Shown here one piece after another: positions 44,486 through 53,070 of a stretch of 64,000 bases of DNA; the first letter of the stretch is position 1; every line of letters begins with the position of its first letter. The stretch is from NCBI GenBank assembly GCA_027600665.1, contig JADGJL010000001.1:124001-188000 (forward strand). Direction: 5' to 3'. The DNA comes from Irineochytrium annulatum (lineage: Eukaryota; Chytridiomycota; Chytridiomycetes; Chytridiales; Chytridiaceae). Under the pieces are notes generated by a model. It had not been told where the DNA came from. It made no database searches and worked only from the letters and a program-made list of their open reading frames with translations. Made by a program: the position numbers and the translations under genes.

Positions 44486-44995
44486 TCAGGCTTTAGGAGC
44501 CAAGATCATGATCATACTGCGGCCTTCCAATTTCGGTTGACGTTCAATAGTACAAAGTTCTGCAACTTCTACCTTAACGCGCTCCAAAATCCGTTGACCA
44601 ATCGCGGCATGTGCAATTTCACGTCCGCGGTAACGAACAGAACATTTCACTTTGTCGCCTTCGTTCAAAAACTTAACTACATTACGAAGCTTCGTTTGAT
44701 AATCGTGCTCCTCAATATTGGAACGGAACCATACTTCTTTAATGTCAACAATTTTCTGGTTCTTACGGGCTTCTTTTTCTTTCTTTTGTTGCTCATAGCG
44801 GAATTTGCCATAGTCCATAATACGACACACCGGCGGTTTAGCCTGTGGTGCCACATTGACCAGATCCAAATTCAGGTCAATCGCCATTTGCAGTGCTTCG
44901 CGAATGGGCGTGATCCCAATTTGTTCTCCTTCAGCTCCGACAAGGCGTACTTCCTTCGCCCGAATCTCATCATTAATCATGTGATCTTTACTAAT
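44486..44995 (-). CDS. infC: Translation initiation factor IF-3
   Basis: A 169-residue IF-3: N-terminal domain (DEIRAKEVRLVGAEGEQIGI), linker and C-terminal domain (YQTKLRNVVKFLNEGDKVKCSVRYRGREIAHAAIGQRILERV). No ATG, GTG or TTG fits the family N-terminus; GGAGGTGG is followed 8 bases later by ATT at 44995, giving the family start SKDHMINDEIRAKEV. ATT initiation of infC is the conserved autoregulatory feature, as IF-3 discriminates against it. Confidence 0.93.
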   Translation of the reverse strand: MSKDHMINDEIRAKEVRLVGAEGEQIGITPIREALQMAIDLNLDLVNVAPQAKPPVCRIMDYGKFRYEQQKKEKEARKNQKIVDIKEVWFRSNIEEHDYQTKLRNVVKFLNEGDKVKCSVRYRGREIAHAAIGQRILERVKVEVAELCTIERQPKLEGRSMIMILAPKA

Positions 44996-45216
44996 AACCG
45001 TCCACCTCCAGGTCATTTTGAATATCCAGTTACACAAAAATAAAAGGGATGCCGGTCAAGCTACCGACATCCCTGTAATCAACACAATTCTTCATGAGTA
45101 TACACTTCATAAATTATTGGGATCGTTGACCAGCCAACATAGTGTTGATCAGGTGAGAAGTCGGACTTCTACTTGTGATTCCATTGCTATTCATTTTGAA
45201 TCCGTTTTAAAGCACT
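44996..45216 (-). promoter_or_regulatory. infC leader (L20-leader type)
   Basis: About 220 bases between the promoter and infC with long-range pairing potential and the attenuator at its 3' part. By position and by known Bacillus biology, L20 binding would stimulate premature termination. I did not fold it. Confidence 0.65.
45041..45073 (-). terminator. Attenuator-terminator in the infC leader
   Basis: GGGATG-CGGT/ACCG-CATCCC stem (45046-45073) followed on the minus strand by TTTTATTTTT, upstream of infC. This fits the L20-dependent leader (L20_leader) of Firmicutes. Confidence 0.8.
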
Positions 45217-45221
45217 TGAAT

Positions 45222-45250
45222 ACTATAACATCCACGAAATGCATTGTCAA
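45222..45250 (-). promoter_or_regulatory. Promoter of infC-rpmI-rplT
   Basis: TTGACA (45245-45250), 17-base spacer, TATAGT (45222-45227) on the minus strand: a near-consensus sigma-A promoter. Confidence 0.85.
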
Positions 45251-45322
45251 CATCTTCACAACTTTTTTCTGAATTATACATTTGTTATATCCAATGTCGA
45301 CAAAGTCACGTATCCATGTTCC

Positions 45323-46561
45323 TTATCCTTGTTTGCTCTGCACCTCATCGAGCCGCACAACACGTGTGTGTTGGGTGTGGCTCCACTGTTTGTTGTTCTG
45401 CGTGAAGAAAGCGTAGAACGTAATCGGGTACCAAGACAGCAGATAAATTGGGAACAAAATCAGATATAGATAAACTTTGGCAAAGGTAACCTTCTCCAGC
45501 GCCATGGATAACAGGAACGTCAGAATATTCAGACCAATAGCGACGAATCCAACCCATAACGGGAAGTACCCATAAATATTCGCAATGTGCGGACCATTGA
45601 ATATGGCCATGTCTACCCACATCACAGCCGTCATCAGGAACGTAAGCAACACAACATAGACATTGGCTCCATAGATGGCAAGGTCAAATTTCACCAGGCT
45701 TCTTTCCTTAATGGACTGCCAGAGCAGCGGGAAGAAATATCTACGTGCAACTGTAAAGTGACCTTGCATCCAGCGCAGACGTTGTCTCGCTGAAGCTTTG
45801 AATGTTAATGGCTTCTCATCAAATACTTTGGCGTCATAGTTGAAAACAGGATACACGTTACGTTGAACACTACGCATCGTAAACTCCAGATCCTCAACCA
45901 GACTTGTTGCGCCCCAGCCAATTTCCTTCAACAGGTTGGTCTCGAAGCACATTCCGGTTCCTCCGAGGAAATTCGCCATATTCAAGTTATGACGAGACAA
46001 CTGCCACAGACGGTTAATGTACCAGTAAGATACGCCGTAAGCTGCAGTAATCCAGGAATCCTCCGGATTTTTCGTATCAATATATCCTTGGATAACACGT
46101 GAACCATTGTTCAAGTCATCATTCATTTCAAGCAAGAAGTTACGGTCAACTAGGTTATCCGCGTCAAACATAACAACTGCGTCATACTGACGTGGCAATT
46201 TCCACAGGTACTTAAGCATCCATTCGATGGCATACCCTTTACCTCTTAGATCAGCGTTGGTACGTACGCAGGCATTCAACCCATGTTCTCTAACAATCTG
46301 AGCCGTTCCATCCGTACAGTTGTCACAGATGACAAACACATCGTACAGATCTTCCGGATAATCAAGTTGTTTCAAGTTCTCCATCAAGGCACCAATGACT
46401 TGTTCCTCATTGTGTGCTGCGACGAGTACAGCGAATGATTTTGTGGCTGGATAATGTTTCTTTTTCTTTTTCTTAATCAGACCGAACAGCGAAAACGTGA
46501 ATTGGTACACGGCTAGCAGTGCCAGAATGACCTGCATCGTGACGAATATAGCGTCCAACAT
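45323..46561 (-). CDS. Membrane family 2 glycosyltransferase
   Basis: A 412-residue processive-type GT2. An N-terminal membrane helix (DAIFVTMQVILALLAVYQFTF) is followed by the GT-A domain: VLVAAHNEEQVIG, CDNCTDGT, MFDADNLVDRNF (DxD), VEDLEFT (catalytic D) and RQRLRWMQGH (QxxRW-like). About three or four C-terminal helices follow. It resembles chitin-synthase/NodC or poly-GlcNAc synthase-like enzymes, so an extracellular polysaccharide or cell-wall glycan is likely; the sugar is not known. Monocistronic. Confidence 0.88.
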   Translation of the reverse strand: MLDAIFVTMQVILALLAVYQFTFSLFGLIKKKKKKHYPATKSFAVLVAAHNEEQVIGALMENLKQLDYPEDLYDVFVICDNCTDGTAQIVREHGLNACVRTNADLRGKGYAIEWMLKYLWKLPRQYDAVVMFDADNLVDRNFLLEMNDDLNNGSRVIQGYIDTKNPEDSWITAAYGVSYWYINRLWQLSRHNLNMANFLGGTGMCFETNLLKEIGWGATSLVEDLEFTMRSVQRNVYPVFNYDAKVFDEKPLTFKASARQRLRWMQGHFTVARRYFFPLLWQSIKERSLVKFDLAIYGANVYVVLLTFLMTAVMWVDMAIFNGPHIANIYGYFPLWVGFVAIGLNILTFLLSMALEKVTFAKVYLYLILFPIYLLSWYPITFYAFFTQNNKQWSHTQHTRVVRLDEVQSKQG

Positions 46562-47272
46562 CGTTCTCTGTTACCCCCTTTTTTTCAAACCCAGTTTACT
46601 TAAGCATTTCTCTTCCTGATTCTGCAATTTATTTTTTTTGTAATGTGCAGAATATGACCCTGTTCTTTTGTGTAATACGTGAATTTATCAGGCAATGTTT
46701 CAAAGCTTGGTTGCTATCAGTTGGCTGCTTTATCGATTCTGTATTCTTTTCAGTCATTTGTCAAAACCCCAATTCCACTTTCTGAACGAGAAATGTGATC
46801 TTTAAACGCTGAATAGACACTTCGTGATACCACAACCTCGCATTCATGCCTGTTATATCTTATTTTCAGCCGTTTACTTGATTTTTATTTCTAAAGTCCC
46901 TGCTTTTTTCATCAGCATGTTATTCTTCGTCAGAGGCTCTATAACAAATAACGCAAACAGACCTCAAAAAGTTTAAACCAAAACTCACATTTTTTTTACC
47001 TCATTTCAGCCATGTTGAATCATTGTATCTTTTTTGGCTAACCCAAGTCAAAAAGTTAAGATGGGTATATATCCACTCTTTAACATGAATTTTACGTTCT
47101 TTACATGGGTTCTTCTTGAAAAGGACAACATTTAAAAATATGATAAACATATACCTGAAATAACCTCAAGTTCATGAAAAACGGTTATATATTAATCAGG
47201 ACGAAACCGGATGCAGAAAATGACCGGAAATAATGCCACCATTACAGGTGGCCTGACTGGCAGGAGGCCAAT
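46562..47272. other. AT-rich intergenic region between GT2 and PAP2 genes
   Basis: About 710 bases with no supported gene. It holds the leader of the GT2 gene, including an ATTCTGCA/TGCAGAAT inverted repeat (46619-46653), and on the plus side a promoter (47116-47144) and a small hairpin GCCACC/GGTGGC (47236-47253) before the PAP2 gene. No riboswitch was recognised. Confidence 0.5.
47116..47144 (+). promoter_or_regulatory. Promoter of the PAP2-UgtP-like gene pair
   Basis: TTGAAA (47116-47121), 17-base spacer, TATGAT (47139-47144), about 130 bases before the PAP2 start. Confidence 0.65.
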
Positions 47273-47800
47273 ATGAGCCGTTTATTCTTAAAGTTTCAAG
47301 ATTATGATCGAAATGTTTTTATGTGGATCAACGGCCGACTTCATAACCGTTTTATGAATTTTTGGCTGTATTATTTCACCCATCTGGGTGGAGCAACTTC
47401 TTCTATTGCAGTATCTTTGTTAATCTGGCTGCTTGCTCCGGCTCCATGGAGCACAACAGGACTCCAAGCTTGCATCGCTCTTGCGGTCAGCCACATTCCT
47501 GTAGCCATCGCAAAAAAATTGTATCCCCGCATTAGACCTTATCTGGCCTTGCCGGATACAATTACATTTCGGAATCCCCTGACGGACCATTCGTTTCCAT
47601 CAGGACACACAACTGCCATTTTTTCGGTCACGGTTCCATTTATGACCACTGATCCGATCTTATTGCTAATATTGTTGCCTGTGGCTCTTATTGTCGGATT
47701 CTCTCGCATTTATCTGGGATTACACTATCCTTCCGATGTTCTGGCAGGTGCCACAATAGGTACTTTAGTCGCACTTGCAACAGTTGCATTCTGGTCTTAA
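47273..47800 (+). CDS. PAP2-family phosphatase
   Basis: A 175-residue membrane phosphatase (type 2 phosphatidic acid phosphatase). All three active-site motifs are present: KKLYPRIRP, PSGHTT, and SRIYLGLHYPSDV. About five membrane helices. It may act on undecaprenyl pyrophosphate or phosphatidic acid. CAGGAGG precedes the ATG. It shares a promoter with the glycosyltransferase 50 bases downstream, which suggests a shared lipid-linked pathway. Confidence 0.93.
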   Translation: MSRLFLKFQDYDRNVFMWINGRLHNRFMNFWLYYFTHLGGATSSIAVSLLIWLLAPAPWSTTGLQACIALAVSHIPVAIAKKLYPRIRPYLALPDTITFRNPLTDHSFPSGHTTAIFSVTVPFMTTDPILLLILLPVALIVGFSRIYLGLHYPSDVLAGATIGTLVALATVAFWS

Positions 47801-47850
47801 AGCCGATATGTTAGACTCAGAAAAACCTAGCAGGAACAGGTGAAGTAAGC

Positions 47851-49002
47851 GTGGAGAAAAAAAGAGTATTACTATTATCTGAAGGCTTTGGTACGGGTCA
47901 TACTCAAGCCGCCTATGCACTGTCCAGCAATTTGCGAAAGCTCTCGTCAGATGTGCAGACGAAAGTGCTGGAACTGGGAAGTTTCTTAAATCCCAAGGTT
48001 GCACCTCTTATTATAACAGCATATAAAAAAACGGTTACCAACCAACCCAAACTTGTCGGATACGTATACAGACACCAATATAAAAAATCATTGAATCGGC
48101 TGACAACACTCGCATTGCACAAGCTGTTCTATACCCATACACGCAGCGTGGTGCGCCAGTTACGTCCCGATGCAATTGTCTGTACCCATCCGATCCCCAG
48201 TGCTGTCATAGCCAGACTGAAACGTCTGGGTGCACAGATTCCCCTTTGCACAGTCATCACCGACTATGATGCACATGGGACATGGATTAACCGTGAAGTA
48301 GACCTTTATCTGGTTTCTTCAGATGAGGTTAAGTCCAAACTATTGCTTCGTGGCGTACCTATAGACAAAATTCGAGTCACCGGCATTCCGGTGCATCCGA
48401 ACTTCTGGGAACATCCCGGACGAGAAGAGATCCGAAGCAGATTCAACCTCAAAAATATGCCCACTGTACTGGTAATGGGCGGTGGTTGGGGCATGCTCAG
48501 CGACGAGCTGGTCCATCCGTTGCTGACACGGTGGCATAAAGATATTCAGATTATTTTTTGTCTGGGTCGCAATGATAAAGCACGGATCAGCATGGAACAG
48601 AACCCGATGTATCGCAAAGAGAACATTCATATTATCGGGTACACCAACGAAGTGGACAAATTGATGGAAGTCTCCGACCTGCTGATCACCAAACCTGGAG
48701 GAATGACATGCAGCGAAGGCTTAGCCAAAGGAATTCCGATGTTGTTTCACAATCCTATACCTGGTCAGGAAGAAGAAAACGTCCATTATTTTACCGCTAG
48801 AGGGTTGGGAGAACCCATATCTTCGTCTGACGTAGTTATTAAATGGATGAACAAACTGCTGCACCACTATCCGGATGTCGTACGTAAACGCAAACGTCAT
48901 CTGGCGGAAATTGCCAAGGTTCATCCAATGGAGAGCGCTCAAAGTATTCTCGATCTGTTGGAGGACGTTCGTCCTTCATCCGCAGAAGAGGCCCATATAT
49001 GA
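47851..49002 (+). CDS. UgtP/MGDG-synthase-like glycosyltransferase
   Basis: A 383-residue GT28-type enzyme: N-terminal MGDG-synthase domain (VLLLSEGFGTGHTQAAYALSSNL...), linker, then the nucleotide-sugar domain with GGGWGMLSDEL, and LLITKPGGMTCSEGLAKGIPMLFHNPIPGQEEEN. Relatives transfer glucose to diacylglycerol to make glycolipid anchors. The start is a GTG behind AGGTGAAG. It ends at a strong terminator. Substrates are inferred from family membership. Confidence 0.92.
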   Translation: MEKKRVLLLSEGFGTGHTQAAYALSSNLRKLSSDVQTKVLELGSFLNPKVAPLIITAYKKTVTNQPKLVGYVYRHQYKKSLNRLTTLALHKLFYTHTRSVVRQLRPDAIVCTHPIPSAVIARLKRLGAQIPLCTVITDYDAHGTWINREVDLYLVSSDEVKSKLLLRGVPIDKIRVTGIPVHPNFWEHPGREEIRSRFNLKNMPTVLVMGGGWGMLSDELVHPLLTRWHKDIQIIFCLGRNDKARISMEQNPMYRKENIHIIGYTNEVDKLMEVSDLLITKPGGMTCSEGLAKGIPMLFHNPIPGQEEENVHYFTARGLGEPISSSDVVIKWMNKLLHHYPDVVRKRKRHLAEIAKVHPMESAQSILDLLEDVRPSSAEEAHI

Positions 49003-49087
49003 ATTTATCCGAACATTTGCTGCTTCCCGCATATCTCGTCCAATTACGCCTTTAAGCGGCGGCTTCAAACAAACCTGCAACCACATT

Positions 49088-49121
49088 GAAAAGGTGCCTT
49101 CGACTTTGAAGGCACCTTTTC
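49088..49121. terminator. Bidirectional terminator between the glycosyltransferase and sugar-transport genes
   Basis: 14-bp perfect stem (GAAAAGGTGCCTTC/GAAGGCACCTTTTC) with a 6-base loop; the A and T ends serve both converging genes. Confidence 0.9.
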
Positions 49122-49142
49122 TGTATGAAGGAAAGTACAAAT

Positions 49143-50690
49143 TTACTGAATGCCTGCTGATTTCAAGTACTCCTGCCACTGCTTGGTGTATTCTGACTGA
49201 ATTTTTTCTAATCCCGCTTGTTTTGCCTTCTCCATAAATGTGTTCAACCCAGCCTCTACGTCTGCCACCAAACCCACATTAAGCGGATACAAATATTGTT
49301 TTTCCACTTGCTCCAAGGCAGCTTTCTCGGCTTGATATGGAGTCCAGTCTTCCGCAAATCCGGTAAAAATATCTGGCTTTTTGATTTTGTCCAGATCCTC
49401 AAACATGGTCAGGACATCATCAAAGGTTTTATCATAGAGCATAAATTCCGGATTACGCCAAGCCCAGCCATTCATGCCCTCACGCGGGAAGCCGTTCGTT
49501 TGTGCATCCCCCACCATTTTGTAGTATCCATTATCTACCTCGAAGTTTTTGCCCTCCACGCCGTATTCAGTCAACCAATTATAGCGTTTGTCTGTCACAA
49601 GCTTTTCGTAAAATGCCAATGCTTTTTCCGGGTTCTTACTACTGCGTGGAATCGCAAACCCATTGTGGATCGGGTGAACAGGTTGTGCAAACCCTTTTGC
49701 ATTCGGGTAAGGGAAATAAGCCAGTTTCCAATCTGGATGCGTAGACTGCACCTTGATAACATCTGCATTAAATTTGTTAGGGTTCTCCCCGGACAGAACA
49801 ACAGCCGCTTTTCCATTTTGCAGCAATGAGTTGGAAGTATCTTTTACATTCAGTACGTTTTTCGGGAAGAATCCTTTGTCCATCCAGCGTTTGTATGTTT
49901 TCAGGTCTTCCAGATGTTGTGCCGATCCCCAATAGGACGTCACGGTCGAAGGTGTGTCATACATAATATCCAATCCATATGGAAGTTGACCCGCTGTATT
50001 CACCAGCTTGGATGTCAGTTGACGGATACCGTGCGTATGGTTGGCATTGCTATCCGCGATCGGAATCATATTGGGTTCGTTGGCCTTAATGCCTTCCAGA
50101 TACGCTTCGAGTGTCTCGAGCGATTCTGGCTTCGGAAGATTGTACTTCTCGCGCAAATCCTCGCGGTACGCAATCCCCTCGGTTACATACTCAATCCAAG
50201 TAGATGGAACCGTATAGATTTTGTCATTGATTTTGACAGCATCCCACATGTCATCAGGGACATGAGCTTTAAGTGCTGGTGCTGCTTTAGGCAGCATTTC
50301 ATCCAGTGCCAGAAACGCTCCCTTCTTGGCATAGGACTGGTAGAATGTCCAATCCGCTGTGAAGATCAGATCGATCGGCTGTCCGGAAGACAGCAGCAGT
50401 TTATATTTTTGATCCCAGTCGGTCCAGGAGGTGTAGTTGAATTTCACATTGACGTTCAGATCTGCCTCAGCCAGCTTATTAATCTCGGATTCAATGACAG
50501 GCAGATCTTTCGGAGCATCCCCGAGCATGTAAAATTGCAGTGTTACTTTATCACCTTTATTCTCGGATGTTCCCCCTTGCTCGCTTCCTTGCGCCGATCC
50601 CCCCGAACCATTGTTACATGCGGCAAGCACCCCGGCGAACAACATCAGGGCAAGTACCAGAGACAGGTGCCGAATTGTTTTGTTACGCAT
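49143..50690 (-). CDS. Extracellular solute-binding lipoprotein (LplA-type)
   Basis: A 515-residue lipoprotein: signal peptide with lipobox LAAC (Cys25), then a family-1 solute-binding fold (VTLQFYMLGDAPKDLPVIESEINKL, ALDEMLPKAAPALKAHVP..., PRSSKNPEKALAFYEKLVT). Typical of the large oligosaccharide-binding proteins that pair with LplB/LplC permeases in Paenibacillus. No ATPase is encoded here, so a shared MsmX-type ATPase probably energises it. The ATG at 50690 has the better spacing; that at 50696 abuts the AGGGAGG site. Confidence 0.93.
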   Translation of the reverse strand: MRNKTIRHLSLVLALMLFAGVLAACNNGSGGSAQGSEQGGTSENKGDKVTLQFYMLGDAPKDLPVIESEINKLAEADLNVNVKFNYTSWTDWDQKYKLLLSSGQPIDLIFTADWTFYQSYAKKGAFLALDEMLPKAAPALKAHVPDDMWDAVKINDKIYTVPSTWIEYVTEGIAYREDLREKYNLPKPESLETLEAYLEGIKANEPNMIPIADSNANHTHGIRQLTSKLVNTAGQLPYGLDIMYDTPSTVTSYWGSAQHLEDLKTYKRWMDKGFFPKNVLNVKDTSNSLLQNGKAAVVLSGENPNKFNADVIKVQSTHPDWKLAYFPYPNAKGFAQPVHPIHNGFAIPRSSKNPEKALAFYEKLVTDKRYNWLTEYGVEGKNFEVDNGYYKMVGDAQTNGFPREGMNGWAWRNPEFMLYDKTFDDVLTMFEDLDKIKKPDIFTGFAEDWTPYQAEKAALEQVEKQYLYPLNVGLVADVEAGLNTFMEKAKQAGLEKIQSEYTKQWQEYLKSAGIQ

Positions 50691-50796
50691 ACGCATCCTC
50701 CCTTTTTGTGGTGAACCTTTATATGTTAGCGCAGACTCGCCATGTTTCAGACCAAAGATGATGCTAGCAGCCTGATATCCAGAGCGTGTTCACGTT

Positions 50797-51726
50797 CTAA
50801 CCTTTCACTGCACCAATCGTAAGTCCTTTGACAAAGTAACGTTGTACAAAGGGATAAAGGAACAAAATCGGTCCCGTCACAACAATCGCCATCGCCATCT
50901 TGGTTGATTCCGTAGGCACATCCTGACTAAGCGTGATCCCTGTGCCAATCGCCATCTGGTCAATAAAAGTAATCGTGTTCATCGTGTTATAGAGATAAAA
51001 TTGCAGTTGGTACATATCAGGATTGTTAATGAAGAGCGATGAGGTAAACCAGTCATTCCAGTACCCCAATGCCAGAAACAGACCTACAGTAGCAATCCCA
51101 GGCATCGCCAGTTTCAACACAATGCTGAAATAGATGCGGAAGTCGTTAGCTCCGTCAATCTTGGCTGACTCGATCAACTCATCCGGCACAGCCGAACGAA
51201 TGAAGTTTTTCATCAAGATAATGAGGAACGGTGTCATCAACCCCGGGAAAATCAGTACGGTATACGTATCTGTGAGGTTGAAGTAGTTCGCCAGCATAAT
51301 GTACCAAGGCACAAGTCCCCCACCAAACAGGGTTGTGAAGTAGATAAAAAATGAGAACGTGTTCCGATATTTAAAGTCCTTACGCTGGAGCACAAAGCCG
51401 GCCATCGTGATGAGAAACAGCCCTAGCGTGGTCCCCACCACCGTTGTAAAAACGGTTACCCCATAAGCCTTGAGTACCTGAGTCGGGAATTTGAACACCA
51501 TTTTGTAACCTTCCAGGGAAAAGTCCGTTGGAAAGAGGTGATAGCCATCCCTTACAATGGATTCGTTGCTGCTAAACGAACCGGATAGAATCAGCAGAAA
51601 AGGTAGCAGGCACATGATGGATAAGATGATGATGAAGCTATAGGAAATCAGTTGAAACATGAAAGTAAACTCCGAATCTCTGAGACGTGTATTCGTACGC
51701 GTGTGAGTATTCATTGGCGTGTTCAT
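50797..51726 (-). CDS. Sugar ABC permease (LplC-type)
   Basis: A 309-residue permease, six membrane helices, with the EAA loop motif ESAKIDGANDFRIYFSIVLKLAMPG and C-terminal FVQRYFVKGLTIGAVKG, typical of the LplC/YtcP type. GGGAG lies 7 bases before the ATG. It follows LplB-type after 30 bases. Confidence 0.93.
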   Translation of the reverse strand: MNTPMNTHTRTNTRLRDSEFTFMFQLISYSFIIILSIMCLLPFLLILSGSFSSNESIVRDGYHLFPTDFSLEGYKMVFKFPTQVLKAYGVTVFTTVVGTTLGLFLITMAGFVLQRKDFKYRNTFSFFIYFTTLFGGGLVPWYIMLANYFNLTDTYTVLIFPGLMTPFLIILMKNFIRSAVPDELIESAKIDGANDFRIYFSIVLKLAMPGIATVGLFLALGYWNDWFTSSLFINNPDMYQLQFYLYNTMNTITFIDQMAIGTGITLSQDVPTESTKMAMAIVVTGPILFLYPFVQRYFVKGLTIGAVKG

Positions 51727-51756
51727 GATCGTTCTCCCTTCTGCCCTGCGGGCGTT

Positions 51757-52662
51757 CTAGAACAAGGCGTAGTCCTCATTTACTTTGCGGATAATATAGT
51801 TGACGGTCATGATCAAAATGAATCCAAACAAGGACTGATACAGACCAGCAGCCGTTGCCATCCCGATATCAAACGTTACTTTCAGTGAACGATACACATA
51901 CGTATCAATAATATCTGTAGCGTTGTACAACACCCCGTTGTTGCCGATCAGTTGATAGAACAGGTCAAACTGCCCCTTCATAATGCTGCCAAGCGAGAAT
52001 AACAGCAGGATGACAAAGGTTGGCTTCAGCATCGGTACCGTAATGTACCAGATCCGCTGAAAAATGTTGGCCCCGTCGATTCGGGCAGCTTCATAATACT
52101 CGTCACTGATCCCCGTTATAGCGGCCAGATAGATGACCATGCTGTATCCGAGATTCTTCCACAGATAAAAGATGATGATCAAAAATACCCATATCCAAGG
52201 TGTATTATAAATATCCACCGGTCCAGCCTCGAAACGTTTGAGCACCGTGTTCACAAAACCCGACTCATAGTTGAACATGTTGTAAGCGATTACACTTAAT
52301 AGTACAAACGAAATGAAGTACGGCAAGAACATGACGGATTGCGTAATTTTTTTGAATAACCTGCCACGGATTTCACTAAGCATGATCGCACAGAAGATCG
52401 CCAGTCCGTTTCCTAATATAATGAAGGCGAGGTTGTAACCCACAGTGTTGGTTGTGAGCTTCAGCAGCATTCCGGATTGCCATAGGAACTTAAAATTCTC
52501 CAGACCGACAAATGGACTGCCAAACAGTCCGCCTTCAAAATCATACCGGGTGAACGCATAATAGATACCGACCATTGGAAAATACGAGTTAATCAGAAAA
52601 AAGATCAGCGTGGGCAACAGCATCAGAAACATGATTTTGTTTTTGTTCAATTCTTTGAGCAT
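51757..52662 (-). CDS. Sugar ABC permease (LplB-type)
   Basis: A 301-residue permease, six membrane helices, EAA loop EAARIDGANIFQRIWYITVPMLKP and the LplB-like SYFPMVGIYYAFTRYDFEGGLFGSPFVGLENF. Gene order LplB, LplC, binding protein is as in other Paenibacillus oligosaccharide transporters. It is divergent from the AraC-type regulator, which probably controls the operon. Confidence 0.93.
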   Translation of the reverse strand: MLKELNKNKIMFLMLLPTLIFFLINSYFPMVGIYYAFTRYDFEGGLFGSPFVGLENFKFLWQSGMLLKLTTNTVGYNLAFIILGNGLAIFCAIMLSEIRGRLFKKITQSVMFLPYFISFVLLSVIAYNMFNYESGFVNTVLKRFEAGPVDIYNTPWIWVFLIIIFYLWKNLGYSMVIYLAAITGISDEYYEAARIDGANIFQRIWYITVPMLKPTFVILLLFSLGSIMKGQFDLFYQLIGNNGVLYNATDIIDTYVYRSLKVTFDIGMATAAGLYQSLFGFILIMTVNYIIRKVNEDYALF

Positions 52663-53070
52663 GGCTCGATCCCTCCCGAATTTCTTGCGGTGCTGCGTGG
52701 TGGAGCTCTCTTTTTATTGTAGGTGCTCCCTTCGCCCACGGATACTGAAGCTTCCCCTCAGAAAATGAACGATTCTGCGAAATAAACTATGAACAAAACG
52801 AACGAACCGTGAAATGAACAGACATCCACACGCATCCGTTCACAAATGTTGATATCGTGCATAGGCTGCAACTGGTGAAGAATCCTGCGAAAGTTGAACT
52901 TTATGTAGAGAAAGTAGGCAAAACAGCCTGTCCAGCGTTGATGTAAACGCATACATAATATATAATTCAAGATACTCTTGTTCTTCTGCTCATCCAGGTA
53001 TGAAGTCTGGCGTATGTATATGAAGTTCTATGTTCTCCACCCATAACAAGAGGTCCAAGGGGGAAAAAGA
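52663..53070. other. Divergent control region of the sugar transporter and its regulator
   Basis: About 410 bases between the LplB-type and AraC-type genes. It holds the promoter of the regulator (52938-52966) with a cre-like site, and presumably the transporter promoter: on the minus strand TATATT near 52955-52965 is a possible -10, without a clear -35. No gene is seen. Confidence 0.5.
52938..52966 (+). promoter_or_regulatory. Promoter of the AraC-type regulator gene, with cre-like site
   Basis: TTGATG (52938-52943), 17-base spacer, TATAAT (52961-52966). The cre-like TGTAAACGCATACA occupies 52942-52955, matching 13 of 14 positions of TGWAANCGNTNWCA, inside the promoter. Confidence 0.6.
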
